Positions 42,426-53,432 are shown, counted from the stretch's first letter. The stretch is 64,000 nt of DNA from Myotis daubentonii (GCF_963259705.1 NC_081849.1:62592093-62656092); one strand, 5' to 3'. Translations and numbers: made by a program. The notes: generated by a model not told the origin, from the letters alone.

Positions 42426-42840
42426 AAGATTAAAAAAAAAATTCTTCCAGATGATGATTCCAATAACATGCACCACTGCTCACTGTCTCTCATCGATGCC
42501 TGTTTTAGCTTTGTCTTCAAAATCAGCTACAAGGCCCCTATTATCATTTTCCTGTAATACTTCAGGCTATTCTCATCAAAGCTGTCATTTCCAGGTCTCT
42601 TATTTATTCTACCTTGAGTTTTTAGGTAAAAGTGACCTTTTAAATCCACTTCTGCAATTCCCTTCCAAAAAGGGAAATGTCTTTTAAAAACCTGCATTTT
42701 TAATGTCTTCCCCATGATCACCGGTCCAAAACTTCTCACTTATTTGGTGACACTTATCCCTTCACCCCACCTCCTACATCCCGAAAGGACCCCTACTCAC
42801 CTCAGAGGATCACTGACCCACATACAACTCCTTCTTCCCG

Positions 42841-42857
42841 CCCCCCCCCCCCCGCCA

Positions 42858-42902
<45 letters not shown>
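42841..42902. repeat. Poly-C followed by (CA)n
   Basis: 13 C at 42841-42853, then about 22 CA units to 42902. Same poly-C plus CA arrangement as at 7721 and 339. Confidence 0.95.
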
Positions 42903-42907
<5 letters not shown>

Positions 42908-43669
42908 TGCAAAGTAACTGGAGCTTTGGATACTTACCTGTGACTTTAATGAGCCCTAGCTCCCTAATTTCCTGTATTTTAGAGGAATTTCTGTAAGCCC
43001 ACATCTTCCCCAAAAAACTGTTCTAGGGAACGAGATCAAGGAGAGGAACTCAGCTCATGGGCCCTCCTTTTCTGTCATTGCTGTTTCACTTTTGGTAAAT
43101 CTCCATTTCCCACACCTTTGGGCTCTGGCAGCTTACTGGGAGGGTCATCGGACCATGTGTGGAAGGAATAGGAGAGAATTAAAAATCCAGTCATCCATGT
43201 CATATGTTGCCAATGAAAAAGCAGATGTGTGGCATGCATGTGTGCGGCCCACACAAACAACATAGGTTGCATGTTTAAGCATATGTAAATGTGTATAGTT
43301 GAAGCACCCTCTAGTGGAACACCTAGGGAAGATCACATTGTCTGGAGAAACCCTCAAGAACAGGGTATTCTGAAATATTGTGTGACCAGAGCACCATGAG
43401 AAATGAGAGCAGGAGGGTGCAGCATCGTCATAGGCACGGCAGGATACCATGGGTGCCGGCCAACTCGTGCCTCTGCCACGTCCAGCTCAGTGAGGAGGGG
43501 GTGCAGACCCAACTGGCCTTTCTTGAAAGCCTCGCCTGGAGGTCTTCCCTCCCCTGCTGCCCAAGGTATACGAAAGCAGTGTGTGCAGGTTGCAGCTGCT
43601 GCAGAGGAGGACTTTGCAGATTGCCATGGGGTTCCTTCAGTTCAAGAAGCTGCCCACCCCCATTTCAAA
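42903..43669. other. Unassigned DNA with one CTCF-like motif
   Basis: Nothing recognised except a CTCF-like motif on the minus strand at 43301-43320 (TTCCACTAGAGGGTGCTTC). Three overlapping plus-strand frames at 43378-43821 have no known domain. Confidence 0.45.
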
Positions 43670-45275
43670 TCAGGGGAGAGAGATGGAATATTCACTCTTT
43701 GGAAAACTGGATTGCTGTCAGGAAGAGGATAAACTTGGAGTCCTACCCTACGCTTTTACATGAAATAAATTGCAAACTAAAGCAAAAGAAATGGAAGACA
43801 GCAGCAGTGATTAATTTTTAGAGTGGTGAATGCCTTGCCCAATGGAACCTCAAATCCATAAAGCCATAAAAGAAATTACTGTGTAGATAAATTTTATGAC
43901 ATAAAATTTTTCTGCATGGCAAAAAAAAAAAAAAAGATGCCATGAACATATTCAAAAGATAAATAGCCCACAAGATAAAAATTGCAACAGATAGCACTAA
44001 GGGATATTTCCCTTAATATATAAGGTGTTCCTACAGCCCTAAGCAAAAGACAGGCAGTCCAATAGAAAAAAAAATGGACAAGGGATCTGAGCAGACAGGT
44101 CACAGTAAAGGAAAGAAAAAAGTAAGTGCTGAAACACACAGGGTGACGCTCAATCTCATGTGCAATACTTGTATTTCAAGATCAGGTTGGAGGATTGCAG
44201 GTTGAGTAGGCAGGCTTGGGGAGGCAGGCACGATCAGCTGTGGAGGTGGAGAGAATAAATCAGTCACCGTTCATGAAAAGCAATTTTGCAATCACTGTCA
44301 AAATAAACAGCTGCCATACACATTGACCCAGCAAATCCACTTGTAGGAATTTACCTTAGAGAGATGCTTGAAGATGCATGCAGGAAGAAATTGTAACAGA
44401 AGCATGGTTTGAAAAAGAGAAACCCCAGAGACACTCTAAGTGCCCGGAGAAGTAAATCATGGGGCAGCCACACAACAGAATACTATGTGGCCATGGACTC
44501 CATGCTCCCAAGAATGAGCCAGCTCGGCATGTAGATACAGGGATTGATCTTCTAGATACAAAAAGTGAAAGCGCAAGATGAAGTGAGGATGTTGAAGAGT
44601 TTCTATTACACTCCGTACTTTTTTAGAAATGAGGGTCCACGGGAGACATTTTACTCAGTTCTTAGAACCAACCAGTGATTTTAAAAAAAAATGTTTTTGG
44701 TGTTGATGTTTTTATTTTATTTTTAATTCAATAGTTTAACTTTATCATGGAGGGAGGACATGGACATGACAAAAGAATAAACTGCTAGTTTTTATGGTAT
44801 GGACACTATAGTCATAGTCATAATGCCCATAGTAACTGCTTGTGTTTTACCCTCTATTAGCTGCTAGAAAGATCAGTCACATTGGGAGCCCTTCAGCATC
44901 GTTAGGGACGAATATTTTGTCCTAAACTAAGCCCTGTCTTTGTTCTATTTTTTTTTTCTAATCTCACTTTCTGAACCATTATTTTATATGTATTGTGCTG
45001 AAGTGCTTCAAGTTCACCTTATAATGAGGCAGGCTTGTTTTTAAAATAATAATAGTAAAAAGAAAGCAAAGTGAAGAAAGGAGTGTACAATATGCTACCA
45101 TTTGCATTAAAAAGAATACATGTATAAGCATAGACTATCTCTGGAAGCATAATAGTAACTCCGGTTATCTGAAGGAGCTAGGGACAGAGGTGAATGGGAT
45201 GTTGTTACTAACTCTAGGTTATTTTGAATTTCAATGTTATGCTATAATCATATGTTTTTTTAAATAATTTTTTCA
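43670..45275 (+). mobile_element. Ancient L1M, ORF2 C-terminal part to 3' UTR
   Basis: TTTTTCTGCATGGCAAAAAA, TATTTCCCTTAATATATAAG, CAATAGAAAAAAAAATGGAC, GATCTGAGCAGACAGGTCAC, CATTGACCCAGCAAATCCAC, ACAACAGAATACTATGTGGC, then after an unrecognised stretch (about 44620-45060) GAGTGTACAATATGCTACCA and CATTTGCATTAAAAAGAATA. No intact frame. The unrecognised stretch may be a later insertion or a diverged part. Confidence 0.75.
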
Positions 45276-45689
45276 AGTCCTCCTCCCCTTTGCTCTGAAG
45301 AGCCACCCGTGGCTATGAGTACCACCCTTGTGGTTGCAGCTGTTACAGCAACAGGAAGAGGTGTGTGCAGAGGAGAAATTGACCTACCCTTGCCTCCTGA
45401 GTTTCTGTTGCAATGTTGGGCTCACTGGTTCTGTTTACATCGGAGCTGCTGAGATGTCTATATTCCTACTGTATTACAGAAATTGAAAATTTGGCCCATC
45501 TCCCATAGTTAGCACTTTAAAAAAAGCAGTTTGAAATAAATATGATATTTCCCGCTGTATTGAAAGTGAGATTCTTAATAGAGGGAGGCTAGGGCCTGGT
45601 GACTTTTCTACAGAGTGAGGCCTTCCCTTTCATTCTCTTCGAAGCCTCACATCCACATGTGCCCCCCAACAGTGATGTAATGTATGTAC
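45276..45689. other. Unassigned DNA
   Basis: Nothing recognised. Confidence 0.45.
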
Positions 45690-46405
45690 ATTCTAAGTCA
45701 GGTTTAATCAGGTGTAACTTACAGTAAAATTCACCTTTTCAAGGATATAGGTTTTGACAAACATATAGAACATTTCCAGCATCTCAAAAAGTTCCCTCCT
45801 TCCCCCTGTAATCAAAACTTGCCCACCCTTTATGTGGGAACAATTTTACACGTCTAGAAAGTTTGCCAAAGAGCAGTTTTCTCACAGAGCCTTCCCCTGC
45901 TCCCCCGATGTTAACATCTTACATAACCATGGTATAGTTATCAAAACGCAGTTACTATTAAGTATAGACTTGATTTGATTTCACCAGGTTTTCCATTAAT
46001 ATCATTTTTCTGTTCTAGATCCTATCTTGCATTTAGTCACCCTGTCTCCTTAGCCTAATCTGATCTGTGACAGTTTCCCCATCTTTCCTTGCTTTTCATG
46101 ACCTGATCAGGTATTTTGTCCCTTAATTTTGGTTTGTCTTCTGTTTCCTCGTGGTTAGATGGGGGCTGTGGATTTGGGGGATAAAATACCACAGAGGTGA
46201 CGTGCCCTTATCATAACAGCCCCTCAGGGGGCAGGACGCCCTCATGCCTTATTGGTGATGGTGACCTTGGTCGTGACCAGTGTTCTCCACTATAAAGTTA
46301 CTTTTCCACTTTCCATACTCTGTTTATCAGAAGCAACTCATGAAGGCCAGTTCCTGGTCAGGGGATGGGGACCCCACCTCCCAGAGGGGGCAGTATGTAC
46401 TCCCA
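45690..46405. mobile_element. Ancient L1M-type segment
   Basis: CCGATGTTAACATCTTACAT, AACCATGGTATAGTTATCAA, TTTCACCAGGTTTTCCATTA, GCATTTAGTCACCCTGTCTC, TCTGTGACAGTTTCCCCATC, ACTATAAAGTTACTTTTCCA match a known eutherian L1M segment. I am unsure of its orientation and exact subfamily. Confidence 0.6.
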
Positions 46406-47294
46406 TTATCTGGCCGCTCCCCTCCTCCAGGCCAGTCTCCTCCTGGTGCCCAGCTTTCTCAGTGACGAAGTGGCGCGGTCCATGGAGAAGAGTCTGTAAG
46501 GCACCTGTGAACTCCTCTTGTGACTGCCACTGCCCAGGATGCTATACTCTCCCCCTGGTCCACACTTGGCCTTTGCAACTGTTTCAGGTTTCAGAGGAAT
46601 TTTTTTTATTCACCTGCGTGGCCTGGCATCGCTCCCACCTGTGCTTTACACAGTTGAGCCGGTGCTGCCCTGACATCTCTCCTTGGAAGGCCCCGTATTT
46701 TCTTGAATTTCAAGCTATTTGGTTTCCCACAGTCTCAGACCATTAACGGTTTCAAGAAGAATTATGACTTTGTTGTTTGTCAAGCTTTTACCTCTTAAAA
46801 GGAGTGGCGCTCTCCGCAGCTTTTTTATGTCCTAGCTGAAGCAGAACTTGATATATTGAATATGAAAAGAAACCCTCTTTCCTCCAAGTAAAAAATGAGA
46901 TCTAAAGGCTTCACATCTGTGGGGCATCAGAGAACACCCTTGATTAGGTGCCTCCCAATTTAGCCACCCACTGAGACATCCCTGGCACATGAAGGCCCAT
47001 GGCCGTCCTGGGAAGGATGGAGCCATTCCAAGAAAGAGGGATCGGGCCAACTCTAGGCAGACCTCTCATATCCCTCACTCCTCCCTTGCCTAAGGCACCC
47101 CTACAAGTAGTTCCATGTCTTAGGTTAACCATGGCACCCACCGGCCGGGATCATCTGCTGCCATCACAGCATCTGGAGACACCCGAAACTTTCCTGAACC
47201 GATGAGAGATGTGAGCACATCCCAGTATTTGGTGGTGGCTGCTATAGGACATAGGAATTCTGACCCCACACACTTATGTCTCTGAAGATTTCAT
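46406..47294. other. Unassigned DNA
   Basis: The 164-codon plus frame 46252-46746 starts inside the L1M segment and ends here; it has no recognised domain. Nothing else identified. Confidence 0.45.
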
Positions 47295-47390
47295 TCCTTT
47301 ATGCATTCATTCAGCAAGTAGCAAATCAATAGGAATGTGTGGCAAAAATTACACTGGGCACTGGGTATACGTCTAGCCAACCCCGTAAGA
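47295..47390 (-). mobile_element. L2 3' end fragment, antisense
   Basis: ATGCATTCATTCAGCAAGTA and TACACTGGGCACTGGGTATA. Diverged. Confidence 0.4.
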
Positions 47391-47479
47391 ACCACTTAAC
47401 ATTTACTTGTCTATAAGAAGGGGCTAACCAATAGGGTCTTTGAGTGTGTTTCAAGGATACACAATTATAGACATAATAA

Positions 47480-47655
47480 ATATTCCTCGTATCTGAATAA
47501 GCTGTTGTGTTGTTTCATTGACCCTCATGACAGCTCTTCCTGAGGTAAATGAAAGACAGGAACTCAGAGAAGTGAGATCTTTGTCCTACGACTGCATTTT
47601 TACTATCAGAGCCAGGTCTTGAGCTCTCCTGACTCCTTGAATCTATCAGATATGT
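47480..47655 (-). mobile_element. MIR SINE
   Basis: CATTGACCCTCATGACAGCT, CTTCCTGAGGTAAATGAAAG, AACTCAGAGAAGTGAGATCT, AGAGCCAGGTCTTGAGCTCT in reverse MIR order. Confidence 0.6.
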
Positions 47656-47715
47656 GGTCATATGAATAAATGTTCACAACCAATAATCTCCTGTTGAAAT
47701 CAGGTACTACCCCCA

Positions 47716-47892
47716 TCTATAATAATAAAAGCGTAATATGCTAATTAGACCGGACATCCTTCCGGGTGACCTTCCAGACGAAGCCGAGGCTGCAAGGGAA
47801 GCCCAGGTCCCGGGTGCTAGAGGGAAGCTGGTGCCGGCAGCCGGGAGAAGGAAGGCCTACTCTTGCATGAATTTTGTGCATCAGGCCTCTAG
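47716..47892 (+). mobile_element. Short Helitron (HeliBat type), 177 bp
   Basis: Starts TCTATAATAATAAAAGCG and ends TTGTGCATCAGGCCTCTAG, with A before (47715) and T after (47893) and no duplication. An imperfect hairpin lies next to the 3' end. CGGACATCCTTCCGG occurs early in the element and is shared, inverted, with the copy at 55888. Non-autonomous. Confidence 0.9.
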
Positions 47893-49236
47893 TCAGAGTA
47901 TAAGAAGCTAGGCTCTCTGAGCTGATTGGGTTTAAGTGGCTTGAACTGCGGTCTAAATTTATAGTGCACCATACTCAGTTCCTCTATTAGCTCTTTTCTA
48001 ATCATGAGGCTCCAACTGTCATTCAGAGAGGGACCTAGTGACCCAAATGGTCTGCTACAGTGATGACAGCTGGCACCAAAGCCTCATTATTACCAGCTAA
48101 CAGGAATGTCCACTGGCCGACTTTGCAATGGAGAAAAACCCCATTCATAAAAGAAAGCTTGGAACCTCTCAAGGAGTGGTAATTAAGGAGCAGCAGTACC
48201 TATCAAGTCCAGCCTTCCACATGGACACACATAAATTGTTCGTGGCCTCCACCGTGCCACTCGGCACAGCCAGCCCAGAGAGCGAGAATCTAGTCAGTAC
48301 AGAAATCCCGGAAGCGAGTGCTACTCTGGGCATGCTGGAACTTCACAGGAAAACTGGGTGAGCCAATTGCTTGATTCCCAAGCAAATTTACCCAAAGCCT
48401 GGATAAGCAAAGTTTTTTATTATTATTATTATTCAGTACGTTGTGCACTGGAGCAAGAAAGCTATTGCTTGTTCAGTTGATCTGGTGGGTTACATTTTGG
48501 AATTTCCTTTAAAAAGAAGAGGCACGATGACCTTCATAGGAGAAGATAAATGGGGGCAAGATCAATTTCTTGACTTTCACGTAAAGTAGTCACCATATGA
48601 CTGTAAGCTTTTCTCTGTGATTTAAAACAAACAAAAACAAGTTCCTGGCCGTCATCTTTGGGGATGAATAGTGTATAATCCAGGAGGTTGTTGTGTTTTT
48701 TTTAGCAAAATGGATTTGTCAACTTTCAGTGTTTGTCCTGAAGGAAACATTCGCTGAGTCAAAACATTTACATTGTAAAGCCTACCCTGAGGTAATGTCA
48801 CAACATCTTGACAAAACATATGCTGCAATAAAATTATATCAGGGGGGGAAAAAATCAATGGTTATATTTGTCTGTGTTATACATCTCCGCCTAAACTTCA
48901 GTTTCACTCACTGGAATGAAAACTTTGCAAATAAAATAGGAGAAAGGAATTGCTTCCAATAAAAGAATTCCTGAAAAGTTTATTTCAAATAAACCAAAAT
49001 ATCTTTATAACCCAATCCATTATTTCATAGACTAATATGGGCCATGACTTAAATCCCTTTGCTCCTTATCATAATTGTTCTACACAATAAACAGCCATAT
49101 AGTAAATTGATGGTTTTTGCAAGGAATATATTTGGAATCCTCTCTGTATCCTAAATCCATAAGCATGGGAAAGTTTGGAAGAGTGGCAGGTATCCTGTGT
49201 ATACCTTATGCCACAAGTGAACAGCCCACATGTAAA
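47893..49236. other. Unassigned DNA
   Basis: A short TTA run at 48418-48432 is the only simple repeat. No gene or repeat recognised. Confidence 0.45.
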
Positions 49237-49354
49237 CAATAAAAACTAGGTTGTGTGGACAGAGCGGAGAGTACAGATCCTCAACTGTACACACACAATA
49301 AAAACTAGGTTGTGTGGTCTTAGGTTGTGTGGACAGAGCGGAGAGTACAGATCC
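49237..49354. repeat. Compound local tandem duplication
   Basis: CAATAAAAACTAGGTTGTGT begins at 49237 and again at 49296 (59-bp spacing). A 33-bp block starting AGGTTGTGTGGACAGAGC lies at 49248-49280 and again, identical, at 49322-49354 (74-bp spacing). The perfect identity suggests a recent event. Confidence 0.9.
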
Positions 49355-49389
49355 CCATCTCTTCATTCTCCTTGGCACTATACAATTCT

Positions 49390-49735
49390 TTCTTTTAATT
49401 TTTTTTTCTTTCTTTTAATTTTTATTGAGTTTATTGGGGTGACCTTGGTTAATAAAATTATATAGGTTTCAGGTGTATGATTCTATAATACATCACCTTT
49501 ATAGTGTATTGTGTGGTCACCACCCAAAGTGAAGTCTCTTTCCATCACCATTTATTCCCCCTTTACCCTCTTCCTCCTTCCCCCATTCCCTTTCCCTCTA
49601 GTAATCACCATGTTTTTGTCTGGGCTGTGAGGTTTTTGTGTGTGTGTGTGTGTGTGTGTTTTGTGTTTTGTTTTTTTTTTTTTAGTTAATCCCTTCATCT
49701 TTTTCATCCAGCCCCCCTCAAACCTAGCAGAATGG
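49390..49735 (-). mobile_element. L1 3' end, minus strand
   Basis: TTTTTATTGAGTTTATTGGG, TTAATAAAATTATATAGGTT, TCAGGTGTATGATTCTATAA, ACCACCCAAAGTGAAGTCTC, CCATCACCATTTATTCCCCC are the reverse complement of a laurasiatherian-type L1 3' UTR. A (GT)n tract (49638-49659) lies inside. Confidence 0.8.
49638..49659. repeat. (GT)n microsatellite
   Basis: About 11 GT units within the L1 3' end. Confidence 0.9.
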
Positions 49736-50079
49736 CTATCATCAATAAATCAACAATTAATTCTTTTCCACTCGCTCTCCTGCTCCCACCCCTGCAATAC
49801 ACACACACATATCTGGCAGCCTCTTGGGCAACCCTAGGAAATTCTGGGGCAATATGGAACAGCTCCTTGAATGCAGCTGCACTCACTGTTATCTGTAAAC
49901 GAGGTGCTGGACTTACCTGCCAGCAGAGATGAATGGCCTCCCTCTCCTTGAGTTCCAGGAAGAAGTTATGTGGGCTGCAGTTCTGTGCCCAGATTCATGT
50001 TTGATATGCCGTCACCTTTAAAGACTGTAATCAAATTGTCATAGTCATCTGCTCATCTCCAGGTCACTTCTCTTGATCC
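49736..50079. other. Unassigned DNA
   Basis: Nothing recognised, though the end may belong to the L2 relic that follows. Confidence 0.4.
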
Positions 50080-50272
50080 CTGGAGGATTTTACACCTGGT
50101 TCACTCTCTCCCCCTCAACGCTATCCCTGATAGAATCCTTGATGGTTTCAGTATTCACACAGATGATTCTTCTACAATCCTCTCTTCTCCTCCTTAACTG
50201 CCACTGCTCTGATGACCTCCCACCTCTCCACCCTCACAGTCAGCCGTCTACTCCCACGGTGATAGTCTAGGG
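50080..50272 (+). mobile_element. L2 LINE relic, endonuclease region, part 1
   Basis: CACTGCTCTGATGACCTCCC and CAGCCGTCTACTCCCACGGT lead into the part of L2 ORF2 that encodes the apurinic-type endonuclease, near the conserved histidine-containing HTLD motif. Split by a hAT MITE. Confidence 0.5.
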
Positions 50273-50508
50273 CAGTGATGGCGAACCTATGACATACGTG
50301 TCAGAGGTGACATGCGAACTCATTTTTTTTGGTTGATTTTTCTTTGTTAAATGGCATTTAAATATATAAAATAAATATCAAAAATATAAGTCTTTGTTTT
50401 ACTATGGTTTCAAAGATCAAAAAATTTCTATATGTGACACGGCACCAGAGTTAAGTTAGGGTTTTTCAAAATGCTGACACGCCGAGCTCAAAAGGTTCGC
50501 CATCACTG
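50273..50508 (+). mobile_element. hAT MITE, 236 bp
   Basis: Perfect 16-bp terminal inverted repeats, CAGTGATGGCGAACCT and AGGTTCGCCATCACTG. Flanks GTCTAGGG (50265-50272) and GTCTAGAT (50509-50516) agree at 6 of 8 positions. AT-rich interior without coding capacity. It looks like one of the young vespertilionid hAT families and differs from the element at 16435. Confidence 0.88.
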
Positions 50509-50516
50509 GTCTAGAT

Positions 50517-50720
50517 TGAGTCACTGCCAATAATTGCTCTCAGTTTCAATTACCCCACTGTCTGACCACCCTCCCCTATTTTTCCGTCTCCTTCCCATTG
50601 CACAAATTGCAATAGTTTTCCAACCCATCACACCCTAGTCTATTGACCCTACTACTTTTGACTGTCTCTCTACCCCTTACACCCTGAATTTCCTCTTTTC
50701 CCAGCTGAGATTTCTTGGTC
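50517..50720 (+). mobile_element. L2 LINE relic, endonuclease region, part 2
   Basis: CACTGCCAATAATTGCTCTC, ACCCCACTGTCTGACCACCC continue the L2; the latter corresponds to the P-L-S-D-H endonuclease motif region. Broken frames. Confidence 0.55.
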
Positions 50721-51095
50721 CATCTCCATATTTACCCTCTCACTCCTGATAAAACACAATCCTGGTAATTTAAAATGTTGATTTTATTATTATTCTGTCT
50801 CATATGGTGACACCAACAGAACAGGAGATGACTGCCATTAAAAGGATGATTTGTTATATTCACAGATCCCAAGAGAAGGGGCACACTATGGGCTTCTTGC
50901 AGCTTGAATATTTTAGGGTCGCCTGTTGATCACACAACTATCCTTTAAAATTTAAACTCCTCCTCTCATTCCTGGGAGGTCTGATTTAAGTCTCCCACCT
51001 GATTTACTAGGGGTTCTAATGGGACCCGAACTGTCTCTGTGTAGTGCTTTTCTCTTGGTTCCATAGTCCTTGATTCACTTGGGTCTGCCCCCTTA
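50721..51095. other. Unassigned DNA
   Basis: Nothing recognised. Confidence 0.45.
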
Positions 51096-51501
51096 TCTAT
51101 ATATATATAAGGCTAGGCAACCGGCCCACCATCTGATCGGCCAGTAAGTATGATGCACACTGACCACCAGGGGGCAGATGCTCAACGCAGGAACTACTGA
51201 GCGACAGCAACTTTGCAGAGTGCCCTCTTGCACTCTGCACTCTGGGACCCCTCAGGGAATGTTGGAGAGGGGGTTTCCGCCCAATCCGCCCAGGCCAGGC
51301 CAAGGGACCCCCGCTCACTCTGCAGACGCCCTGGAGCCATGGTGCTGCCCAGGTGTGACTGGCTGGGGAGGCACGTGGGAGGTTGGCTCCAGGGTGTGTC
51401 CGCCCCCCCCCCCCCCCCCCGTCTCGTCCAGTCCCACCTCATCAGCCACCTTCTAATTAATTTCCTTTCAATGTGCACGAATCCATGCACCGGGCCACTA
51501 G
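51096..51501 (+). mobile_element. Non-autonomous Helitron (HeliBat type), 406 bp
   Basis: Starts TCTATATATATATAAGGC and ends ATGCACCGGGCCACTAG, with A before (51095) and T after (51502), no duplication. The 3' hairpin arms TGCACGAATCCATGCA are imperfect. It shares the CACTGACCACCAGGGGGC motif with the Helitron at 8793 and contains a 20-C run (51401-51420). The open frames over it are not genes. Confidence 0.88.
51158..51180 (+). promoter_or_regulatory. CTCF-like motif in Helitron
   Basis: CACTGACCACCAGGGGGCAG matches the known CTCF core (CCACnAGnGGGCAG-like) well. Unlike the copy in the 8793 Helitron it is single, not palindromic. Binding is inference. Confidence 0.5.
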
Positions 51502-51502
51502 T

Positions 51503-51605
51503 GGGACTATAAACCCCTTTAAGGCAAGGAGCCATGTTGCCTTTGTGTCCCTAGTACATAGCAATGTCCAGGAAATGTGCATTATGTGAATGAGTAGGAA
51601 GCAGG
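51503..51605 (+). mobile_element. L2 3' end fragment
   Basis: CCCTTTAAGGCAAGGAGCCA, TTTGTGTCCCTAGTACATAG and GTGCATTATGTGAATGAG match the L2 terminus. The Helitron inserted at its upstream edge. Confidence 0.6.
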
Positions 51606-52284
51606 TCATCTTCAAGTTGGGGAGGGAATTAAGAGACGATAACAGAGACAGGCCCCAAAGGGATGGAGGCAAGATGAGGATGCTGGGGCAAAAAGGCCAA
51701 GTCCAGAGTGATGGGTTTGAAGAAGAAAAGGGTTGGGGACACCCTAGGGAAGGCTGAGACACACACAGTGGAGCCTGTGGGAGTGTCAGCTTGCAGTTAC
51801 ATTCACTAAGGTGCACTGCAGGGCCAATCTGAGCTCAGCCCCAAGGAGGAAGGTAATCCCTGCCTTCGTGGATGGACTTGGAGTCATTCAAAATCGTAGC
51901 AGACAGAGCACGAGCAGTAATCAGACGCTAAATAGTGTGGTGCCGATGATTAACACTGAATTAGACGGGGAGAGACTGATGTGGGCTGGAGCCTGCCCCC
52001 CTGCTCAGCTGGAGACAGAGCTATGCCTCCTTCCCACTTTGTTTTCCCTTTTTGTTTGTTTGTTTAATCTGCCTGTAATTTCCGTGTTGATGTTTTTGTG
52101 CAGCATCCAGGGCTTTCATGCCAGAGTTTTGATGACAAGACCTCGGTGGCCTAGTTCCAAAGCCGCCTGGTTTCCCTTCAGTGAAATGTGTTGCATCTAG
52201 AAGTGAAAAGGTTTCAACCATATGCTCAGAGCCACAAGTCCCTCCCTCAAATGGTGGCCCCCATTCTAGGACACCCCATTCAGC
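51606..52284. other. Unassigned DNA
   Basis: Nothing recognised. Open frames on both strands overlap without known domains. Confidence 0.45.
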
Positions 52285-52400
52285 TAACCTGCCATGAAGG
52301 CAGGGACCATGAGTGTCTGCCCCGTGCTGGCTTCCCTGAATGTGGCATTTGCCTGAGAGATAGTAGATGCTCAGTGAATATTTCTGGAAAGAATAACTGA
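52285..52400 (+). mobile_element. L2 3' end fragment
   Basis: AAGGCAGGGACCATGAGTGT, GAGATAGTAGATGCTCAGTG and AATATTTCTGGAAAGAATAA. Confidence 0.6.
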
Positions 52401-52791
52401 GGAACCTCGGGAGCATGTGTTAGACATGGGAAGATTTGTAACAACTGGCCTTTCTAAACTGTCCAAAGTATCCAGTGAGACATTTCATTTTAACGTAAGG
52501 AAATGAATTATTTATAGTTGAGAATTGTTTAGGGATAATCCCATTTTCTTAAAGTTTGATTTTTATCTTATAGCATTTTCTTTTTAAATGTGGTAAGAAT
52601 TGGGTCTAAGCTCTGTCCACAGCTGGGGCTCAAGCAATCAGACCCCGGGCATATCTGCTGAACCAGACAGGAGGTCTGCCCCGAAATGCGTGCATGGAGA
52701 CCTCAGAGCGTCCAAGGAGAGCCCTTTTCCTGAGAACAGGAAGAGGCAGATCCTATGAAGGGAGAGGCCTGAGAAAAATGGGCTTTGAGTA
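52401..52791. other. Unassigned DNA
   Basis: Nothing recognised. Confidence 0.45.
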
Positions 52792-53432
52792 CAGTCAAAC
52801 CTTGTTTCTCGAACATCTCCCATCTCAAACAGTTCGGTTCTCGACCAAATGTTTTGGTTGTGGAACCAAACTTAAGTTTTCAACCCTTTCATGCTGATAC
52901 CTCAGCATGACAAAAAGCAGCTCTCAGGCAATAAATAAATAAAAAAGAGAATGCTTTTGTTGCTGGCAAAATCTCTGATTAATACAATTTTAAAACAAAG
53001 AGACCGTCAAGAGTGTAATGTTGCTAAGGGTGTGAAAGAAACGACGATCAAAGGCAGTTGAAGAGGCAGAAAAACTGTTGTTGACTTGGATAAATGAAAG
53101 CCGTTAGCCAGAGCCAGCATTTTGGAGGCAGTGATACATGAACAAGCAAAAATGCTGCATACTGACCTGGAAGACACCCCTGGAACGGGTGCTAGAAGTG
53201 ATTCGTTTAAGGCTGGTAGGGGGTGGTTCACTAACTTTAAGAAAAAGGTGTTTATCTATACATTAAACAGTACATTAGACATGTACTGTATATAAGAAAG
53301 GTTAAAACAGGGAATCATTTGGGGGTCTGGCATGGATTAATTTACATTCTTTCTAATGGGAAAAAAATTATTCGATTTTTGAACAATTCAGCCTTCCGGA
53401 AAGAATTCAGTTGGAGAACCAAGGTCCCACGG
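52792..53432 (+). mobile_element. Decayed Tigger/pogo-type DNA transposon, 641 bp
   Basis: The ends CAGTCAAACCTTGTTTCTCG and GAGAACCAAGGTCCCACGG are terminal inverted repeats with TA on both sides (52790-52791 and 53433-53434). The interior keeps a relic of the transposase N-terminal part at about 53020-53260. The overall length, about a quarter of a full Tigger, shows a large internal deletion. Confidence 0.75.
53020..53260 (+). pseudogene. Relic of Tigger/pogo transposase (CENP-B-like DNA-binding part)
   Basis: Conceptual reading gives KAVEEAEKLLLTWINES, then after a stop text like EPAFWR and MNKQKCCILTWKTPLER, then FKAGRGWFTNFKK across a frame change. LLLTWINES and the GRGWF-type motif are landmarks of the second CENP-B-type helix-turn-helix of pogo transposases. 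At least one stop and probable frameshifts; the DDE catalytic domain is missing. Non-functional. Confidence 0.65.

Noticed and set aside
43378..43821. 147-codon plus-strand frame
   Set aside because: Two other plus-strand frames overlap it and the 3' part runs into L1M sequence.
46252..46746. 164-codon plus-strand frame
   Set aside because: The first third lies in an ancient L1M segment; no recognised domain beyond it.
51178..51535. Overlapping GC-rich frames on both strands
   Set aside because: They lie on a Helitron and translate its poly-C run as Pro or Gly repeats.
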